Source: Apodemus sylvaticus
Taxonomy: Eukaryota; Chordata; Mammalia; Rodentia; Muridae
Assembly: GCF_947179515.1 (NCBI RefSeq)
Contig: NC_067487.1
Coordinates: forward strand, 45,324,014 to 45,388,013
Length of the DNA: 64,000 nucleotides
Direction: 5' to 3'
The position numbers and the translations under genes were made by a program. The notes beneath the pieces were generated by a model. The model saw only the letters and a list, made by a program, of their open reading frames with translations. It made no database searches and was not told the DNA's origin. Below, one piece after another: positions 58,463-64,000 of the stretch. Each line of letters opens with the position of its first letter. The stretch's first letter is position 1.

Positions 58463-59299
58463 AAGGCCCTTACACAAAATGCAGTGAGCGAGCATATGTG
58501 TACAGGACTTCTCTTCTCCCCCCACTGTCTTCAGAAAGAGGTTTCTCCTTCTTTCCATTGCCACTGTACCAAAGAGGATGGGGAAAATGGAATGGATTTT
58601 TGTTTGTTTGTTTGTTTGTTTGTTTTTCTTTTTTCCCTTTACAACAATTCTGTGGCTCTTTCTTTTGGGATGGTCATATTAGATCAGCTTATCTTTACTT
58701 CCCATATCCTCAGCTTTGGGCCAGTCAGTGGCAGGGAAGATCGAGCGCTCATTTACTGCAGTCCAGCTCCCACACTAAGCGCCTCAGAGACTGGTGCGCT
58801 GAGTCTGCCAACTGTGGATTCTGGGATTCCCAGGACATCAATCAGGTCAAGCTACACAGAGGTCCACCAGGGGTACATTCCACGCATAGTTTCTGCTCTC
58901 TCTGGACTCTGTCCTTTAACATCTGGGTTAACTGGATCGTGCAAACAGGGTAACTAGGCGCAGAAAACAGCTGGGGCATGTTGCTAAGGCCAGGCTGAAC
59001 GTGACAAGTTCTTAGAAACTGCTTCTGGATATCTCTGAGCCAACAAGCGCGTCAGTCTGTGTGCGGGTAGGAACAGAGGAAGCAAGGCCAGGCAGAGTTT
59101 GGACTTCGGGGGCAAGTCTGAACTTTTGAGGGCGCTTTTCACTTTTACATAAGTTTTGAAGCTGGCTTCATACCAAGGTGCAGAATAACAAACTCAGCTT
59201 AAATGCATATGTTTGCACTCACGTACTCGGCATGTGCTCGCACACAGGGATGTGTGGGGAAAAGCTCAGCTTTTAAGAGTGCTTACCGCCTCCTTTGAC
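58463..59299. other. Upstream flank of Pelo
   Basis: Apparently unique except (TTTG)n at 58602-58624. CpG frequency increases towards 59300. No coding homology seen. Confidence 0.5.
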
Positions 59300-59685
59300 A
59301 TTTACCCAGGGTGAGCCTTTCTTTTACTGCGCCTGCGTGCGCGCGCAGACGACAGGCCCCGCCTCTCTGGTTGGGACGACAACAGACTTGCGCCGGGAGG
59401 CGAGCTGCGCCTGCGCGATCGCGATCGCTGCGTCAGCCGCTTGCGCGGGGCCGGCGACTAGAAGTCCCGAGTTGTCTGTGCTGATCGTGAGGTCTGCCGC
59501 GCCGCGTGGGTTCGCGCGCGGAGACTGAGAAAAGCGTGGGGGAAAATTGCTGTCCCGAGCTGCAAGAATCAGAGGTAGTGTTACCTTCCCGGCCCGAACC
59601 CACAGCCCCTTCCCTGCCCCGCCCTTCCCCCTTCCTGGGGACCCCCTAAGCTCCCCCGGTTCTAAAGTGAGCCCCTGCTGAGGCC
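59300..59685 (+). promoter_or_regulatory. Pelo: Pelo CpG-island promoter and 5' leader
   Basis: Dense CpG, GC-rich and TATA-less, as for a housekeeping gene. Two NRF1-like motifs are visible: TGCGCCTGCGTG (59328-59339) and TGCGCCTGCGCG (59406-59417). A perfect 14-base palindrome, GCGATCGCGATCGC, lies at 59415-59428. A 5'UTR intron is possible (AGAG followed by GTAGTG at 59574) but no strong acceptor is obvious before the ATG. The start site is undetermined, probably 59330-59560. Confidence 0.78.
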
Positions 59686-61122
59686 ATGAAGCTCGTGAGG
59701 AAGGATATCGAGAAGGACAATGCGGGCCAGGTCACCCTCGTCCCCGAGGAGCCCGAGGACATGTGGCACACCTACAATCTAGTGCAGGTGGGCGACAGCC
59801 TGCGCGCCTCCACTATCCGCAAGGTTCAGACCGAGTCCTCCACGGGCAGCGTGGGGAGCAACCGTGTCCGCACCACCCTCACTCTTTGCGTGGAGGCCAT
59901 CGACTTCGACTCCCAGGCCTGCCAGCTGCGGGTTAAAGGGACCAATATCCAAGAGAATGAGTATGTCAAGATGGGGGCTTACCACACCATCGAACTGGAG
60001 CCCAACCGCCAGTTCACCCTGGCCAAGAAACAGTGGGACAGTGTGGTTCTGGAACGCATCGAGCAGGCTTGTGACCCGGCGTGGAGTGCTGATGTGGCAG
60101 CCGTGGTCATGCAGGAGGGCCTCGCCCACGTCTGCTTAGTCACGCCCAGCATGACCCTTACCCGTGCCAAGGTGGAGGTGAACATCCCCAGGAAACGGAA
60201 AGGCAACTGCTCCCAGCATGACCGGGCCCTGGAGCGGTTCTATGAACAGGTGGTCCAGGCCATCCAGCGCCACATAAACTTTGATGTTGTAAAGTGCATT
60301 CTGGTGGCCAGCCCTGGATTTGTGCGAGAGCAGTTCTGCGATTACATGTTTCAGCAAGCTGTGAAGACGGACAATAAGTTGCTTCTGGAAAACCGCTCCA
60401 AATTCCTTCAGGTAAAAACTCTTATCCAGAGAGAGTTAAGAGTGGGCAGAGGGATTACTTACCATGCACGGTTCAGGTTCTAATGTTTTAGAATGGGGAG
60501 AAATGGAAGGCTTAGCTGGGATTATAAATGAGATTGTAAAGAGAACTGAACTGTGCAGTATCTAGCACTTTCATAAGACAACCTTTGCCTAAGCCTTATT
60601 CATGCTTTTGACTTATGTCATTGTGGACTGATTAATGGATACTTTCAGAGGTTCTTTGACTTTTATAAACTTTTATAATTGTGATTCTAGGTCCACGCCT
60701 CCTCTGGACACAAGTACTCCCTGAAAGAGGCCCTATGCGACCCTACTGTAGCGAGCCGCCTATCAGACACGAAGGCTGCTGGGGAAGTGAAAGCCTTGGA
60801 TGATTTCTACAAAATGCTACAGCACGAACCTGACCGAGCTTTCTATGGACTCAAGCAGGTGGAGAGGGCCAACGAAGCCTTGGCCATCGATACCTTGCTC
60901 ATCAGTGATGAGCTATTCCGGCATCAGGACGTGGCCACCCGGAGCCGGTATGTCAGGCTGGTGGACAGCGTCAAAGAGAACGCTGGCACCGTAAGGATAT
61001 TCTCTAGTCTCCATGTGTCTGGGGAACAGCTGGGCCAGCTGACAGGAGTAGCCGCCATTCTCCGCTTCCCGGTGCCAGAACTCTCTGACCAGGAGGATGA
61101 TTCGAGTTCGGAAGAGGATTAA
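59686..61122 (+). CDS. Pelo: Pelota, mRNA surveillance and ribosome rescue factor
   Basis: Two coding exons, 59686-60411 (242 codons) and 60691-61122 (143 codons plus TAA), give 385 residues, the full pelota length. Pelota, an eRF1 paralogue, acts in the cytoplasm with the GTPase Hbs1l, binding stalled ribosomes with an empty A site; splitting with ABCE1 follows, supporting no-go and non-stop decay. Domain 1 (about 1-130) is the Sm-like fold, domain 2 (about 136-268) has PGF at 210-212 and lacks the peptide-releasing GGQ of eRF1, and domain 3 (about 270-370) resembles eRF1 domain 3. A basic PRKRK stretch is at 168-172 and an acidic serine-rich tail (SDQEDDSSSEED) ends the protein. ATG context GCCATGA is good. 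The 279-base intron starts GTAAAA and ends TTCTAG, in phase 0 after residue 242. A frame running through it (to 60483) is not the product. Both exons are intact. Confidence 0.98.
60412..60690 (+). other. Pelo: Pelo intron
   Basis: 279 bases, donor GTAAAA after CTTCAG, acceptor TTCTAG before GTCCACGCC. AT-rich against GC-rich exons. It separates the domain 1-2 coding part from the domain 3 coding part, and its presence shows this is the real gene, not a retrocopy. Confidence 0.95.
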
Positions 61123-61300
61123 GACTGACAGTTAATAGTTTCTTCTCTGGTTTTTCTCGGCATCCTTGACAGGTGCCAGAGCCGCACTTGTTGATCCTGC
61201 TGGAGTTTCTTGTGTGTTGGGTTCACACTTAGTGTTTGATGGCTTGGTTGGCAGGACATGTTTTCAAATTAAATAAACCACAACGATGTCCAAGCATTGT
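61123..61300 (+). terminator. Pelo: Pelo 3'UTR and polyadenylation signal
   Basis: A short 3'UTR follows the TAA. AATAAA sits at 61272-61277, so cleavage is expected at about 61290-61300, followed by a T-rich stretch (ATTGTTTTCTAGTT). The signal lies inside Itga1 intron 1, which an Itga1 transcript has to read past. Confidence 0.85.
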
Positions 61301-62601
61301 TTTCTAGTTCGAGTTACTCTTTTCAAAATACCTGGAAACAACAGTGTGTGTATCTAAGGGGAAAAAAGGCTCTTTCGGGGTATGATTATGAAATTCCACA
61401 TAACTACCTTTCTTGGTTTTCCTCCTAAAACGCTTAAATCTCTCATGATGTTGGTTTATATCCATTCTACGTGGTGTTTCTGCATTTCATGATCCATTTT
61501 CTCACTTCTTTCTAGGATCCCCCCCCCAAGATTTTGATTACATCCACTACTTGAAGTGGTAGCCAGACAGTTTATAAAGCCAATCTAAATGTTATTTTCT
61601 TTCAGAGATTTGTGAAACATCATTTTAAAGGTGTGCTTGTTGCTCTTTGTTCTAATCTATTTTCTGTAGAGAAATTCTTTTCAGACAGTGAGAGGTTTGA
61701 TCTACTAGGAATTCTCAGCAGAGTCTCATCAGGCCTTTACAGATGATGTCAGAGTATGTAGGTTTCTCACCTTGGGGCTGATGAGTGGCAAAGCTGGATA
61801 TTTCTTGACATGGAAATGGTGCCATATCTTTGGCTTGCAGTGTTTTATTGACCATGGCTTGTCGTGCTCTGTGTTCACAGGGTGCCTGTGGCTTTCGGCT
61901 GTACTCTCACAATCTTACTGGACTATGCTATGTTTGCAGAAAGCATGTTCAGGGAGTTGAGTAATTCCTGAAACTGTAGTCTAGTACTCCTGATTGTAGA
62001 TAAGGAATTTCTACAAATTACCCTTTAGAATTTTTTTTTTAATCTACATAATTTGGATGTGCATTTCTTAGAGGGAAACACAGAACTGTAGCTTCATCTT
62101 TTACAAGCCTCAGTTTAGCACATGATTAGGAACTCTAATCATGGGTCAGTGGTGCCTTTATCACGTAAACATAAGTTTTTGTTAGTCTGCTGGCTTTCTT
62201 GTGATAAAGTAACACATTTAGAAGTTATTTTTTGTTAAGCTTGTTTAGATTTTTCCTATGATGCTGGGAACTGTTACATTTATGATATATCTATATCTAT
62301 CTCCTAAAAATAACTCAGGCTGTCCTTTCATTTTAATGTTTAGCTTTAAAGCAATATTAAAAGTATTTTCTTAAATAACTTAATAGGAATATAGAGAGGA
62401 AGCCATTATTGTTCTTAAATTTAGAACCTGGATGGTAATGACTCCTAATCTCAGGGCATACATTGCTGCTGTAGTATCTTAAGCACTAAAATGAATTTCT
62501 AGTAAGTGGTGAATACATTTTAGAGCAAGGGGGCTTCTCATTGGGAATTCTTAGTGGCTAAGTTGCAGCCCAGACTAATCAAACACCCTTTGTGCCCTGG
62601 A
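61301..62601. other. Itga1 intron 1 downstream of Pelo; no gene recognised
   Basis: AT-rich sequence with no repeat landmark seen. Includes a C run at 61519-61527. Confidence 0.45.
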
Positions 62602-62730
62602 AGTGCTGGGCATGAGGGATAGCCTGAGCCCTCTATTCTTGGCACTGGGGTGACAGAGGCAGGTGGATCTCTGAGTTCATGGAGAACTGAGGCTTTGTAA
62701 TGAGATCCAGTCTTAAAGATAAATAAATTC
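62602..62730 (+). repeat. Old B1-like SINE
   Basis: GGGTGACAGAGGCAGGTGGA, TCTCTGAGTTCATGGAGAAC and AATGAGATCCAGTCTTAAAG are B1 landmarks with many changes. Confidence 0.72.
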
Positions 62731-63877
62731 CTGCGTTGGGTTACAATAGACAACAGAGAACTGGGTTCAGAGCTTGCCAGTCTACAGGTGGGCTGGTGAG
62801 AACAGCAGCCCCTGGGCAGGTGTATTAGCACCTTGAATCCAATGCTTTGCTCTGAGTGAGAAGCTGTTTGTTCCAGAGTCTTCAGGTGACTGATGTGTGG
62901 AGTAAAATCCCATAGAAATATAGGTGATAGCCTTTCCTAACAGAGTTCAGACATCACGCTGGATGCCAACACTTAAGATCAACTGACTATATTAATGTAG
63001 CTATATCACCTCTAAGGAAATGCAAGTTTTTATGAATATAAAGTATGTAGGAAATCTTAATTCTTTTTTAATCATATTTTACATTGCTATCCAAAGAATA
63101 ATTCATACTATATAATAGGGACAAATACAAAGGTAATGATAGAAGGAAATTCAACTTGAAACTCTAGTCATTATTGTCGGTCAGTGTTAGAAACTCAGTG
63201 AGTTCATCGGCTGTTCCTTCGGAAGAACAGCAGCGTCTTAACCTTCAATTTGAGATGTGGGCTCAATGGGGAGCAGGTGTGCTCAGGGTGAACGTGTCAC
63301 AGGAAGAGTTTGGATTTACCATAATAGGAATCAAGCTGGTGGATGGAGCACAACTGTTTTATAAATAATCACTGCTCAGCCACATCTGTGATGGACAGGA
63401 AGAGACAAGAGTGTAAACAGGAAGAATGGTTAAAAGGGTGCATTGGAAGCAGCTGAGAGAAGTAGCAGCAGTAACGAGGCAATACACCCTCCAGTCCGAG
63501 TCAAAGGATGCCATTAGAAAATGTTAGGAGAGGATCAACATGGCTTGGCTGTGCATTTTTCAGAGTTACAGAAGTAGACTCTGAAGACAAATGTCAGGGT
63601 TTTTTTTTTTTGAGTGTTAGGATAAAGCGATGATTTAAATAGGAAGTCAAAGGGGCTGACTTGGAAGCAGAAATAGTTTACACGTTATTTTGAAGTGTCT
63701 GAGACACCTGGAGTGCTTTCCTATTGTGTTGAGGTTGGAGCCTCTCAGTGAGACTGACCCACATCAGCCTTGGAAAGCTATAACTTAAAAAAAAAATGCA
63801 CTGGGGTGTTCTGATTTAATTTACTAAAAGTTGGTTCCATTATTCTTCATTGCAAGCAAGATTAACAAGTGGTAAGC
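62731..63877. other. Itga1 intron 1; no gene recognised
   Basis: Apparently unique, with a T run at 63600-63611 and an A run at 63787-63796. The 64-codon frame at 63174-63368 has no recognisable domain. Confidence 0.45.
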
Positions 63878-64000
63878 CAGTGGTTCTCAACTTAGAGGTT
63901 GAGACCCGCTTGGAAGTTGAATGACCCTTTCATAGGGGTGGCATATGAGATAGTCTGCATATCAGATATTTATGTTACAATTCGTAACAGCAAAACTGTA
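63878..64000 (-). mobile_element. hAT-Charlie element (URR1-like), cut by the window end
   Basis: Starts with the terminal repeat CAGTGGTTCTCAACTTAGAG and contains GACCCTTTCATAGGGGTGGC and GATATTTATGTTACAATTCG. It is the same type as 22557-22741, read from the other end and truncated by the window. Confidence 0.82.

Noticed and set aside
58394..58957. 187- and 151-codon overlapping plus-strand frames upstream of Pelo
   Set aside because: Both start inside or beside the antisense L1 and run through a (TTTG)n repeat, and they overlap in different frames.
59779..60129. Antisense 116-codon frame over Pelo exon 1
   Set aside because: Shadow of the GC-rich Pelo coding frame. No independent evidence.
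59686..60483. A 265-codon uninterrupted frame taken as a full pelota-like protein
   Set aside because: It reads past the GT donor at 60412 into the intron. The true second exon resumes at 60691 and restores the 385-residue family length.
1..64000. Assignment to rat
   Set aside because: B1 copies have the Mus-type TTTCTGAGTTCGAGG form and no young rat-type ID SINE is seen. Not fully excluded, because the proteins are nearly identical in mouse and rat.
1..64000. CRISPR arrays, operons, phage or other prokaryotic systems
   Set aside because: No direct-repeat/spacer array or gene cluster is present. Composition, SINEs and introns show a mammalian genome.

Overview
This window is rodent nuclear DNA, most likely house mouse (Mus) or a close relative. 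It has B1, B2/B3, B4 and ID SINEs, many 5'-truncated L1 copies, long (GA)n, (TG)n and (CT)n microsatellites, and very little coding sequence. Several B1 copies carry the TTTCTGAGTTCGAGG form that I associate with Mus, and I see no young rat-type ID copies, so Mus is favoured over Rattus. The genus is an inference.

Only two protein-coding loci are supported, both on the + strand. The first is the signal-peptide exon of integrin alpha-1 (Itga1) at 46550-46610, ending in a clean GT splice donor. The second is complete Pelo (pelota) at 59686-61122: two coding exons, a 279-base intron and 385 codons. Pelo lies about 13 kb downstream of Itga1 exon 1, inside Itga1 intron 1 and on the same strand. 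This is the known mammalian nested arrangement and it fixes the locus.

Layout: 1-45.9 kb is gene-poor upstream DNA dominated by transposon debris. It includes an L1 3' end with a possible 3' transduction (563-968), a mammalian-age L1 split by a GATA array (2.9-3.8 kb), three sense L1 tails (11.5, 13.8 and 42.1 kb), a twin-primed L1 (15.0 kb), an antisense Lx-type L1 at 20.0 kb, and a 6.4 kb block of antisense L1 (28.4-34.8 kb) into which a U6 retropseudogene, a rodent MER-type repeat and SINEs have jumped. At 42-44.5 kb an old MIR was hit by an L1, which was then hit by an ERVK-type LTR; both later insertions have target-site duplications. 45.9-46.6 kb is the Itga1 promoter and exon 1. 46.6-59.3 kb is Itga1 intron 1 with SINEs, a solo LTR with 5-base duplications and an antisense L1 ending 0.8 kb before Pelo. 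59.3-61.3 kb is the Pelo CpG-rich promoter, gene and polyadenylation signal. 61.3-64.0 kb is more Itga1 intron 1.

Functionally, Itga1 encodes the alpha subunit of the collagen/laminin receptor alpha1beta1. Pelo encodes the ribosome-rescue factor that works with Hbs1l on stalled ribosomes. They share a position but no pathway visible here. I found no new gene system. The unusual content is in the structure of the transposon insertions, one unexplained 126-base duplication, and a few non-repeat stretches that could be regulatory. Most of the remaining open reading frames are chance frames or L1 remnants. Boundaries of old repeats were judged by eye and may be off by tens of bases.
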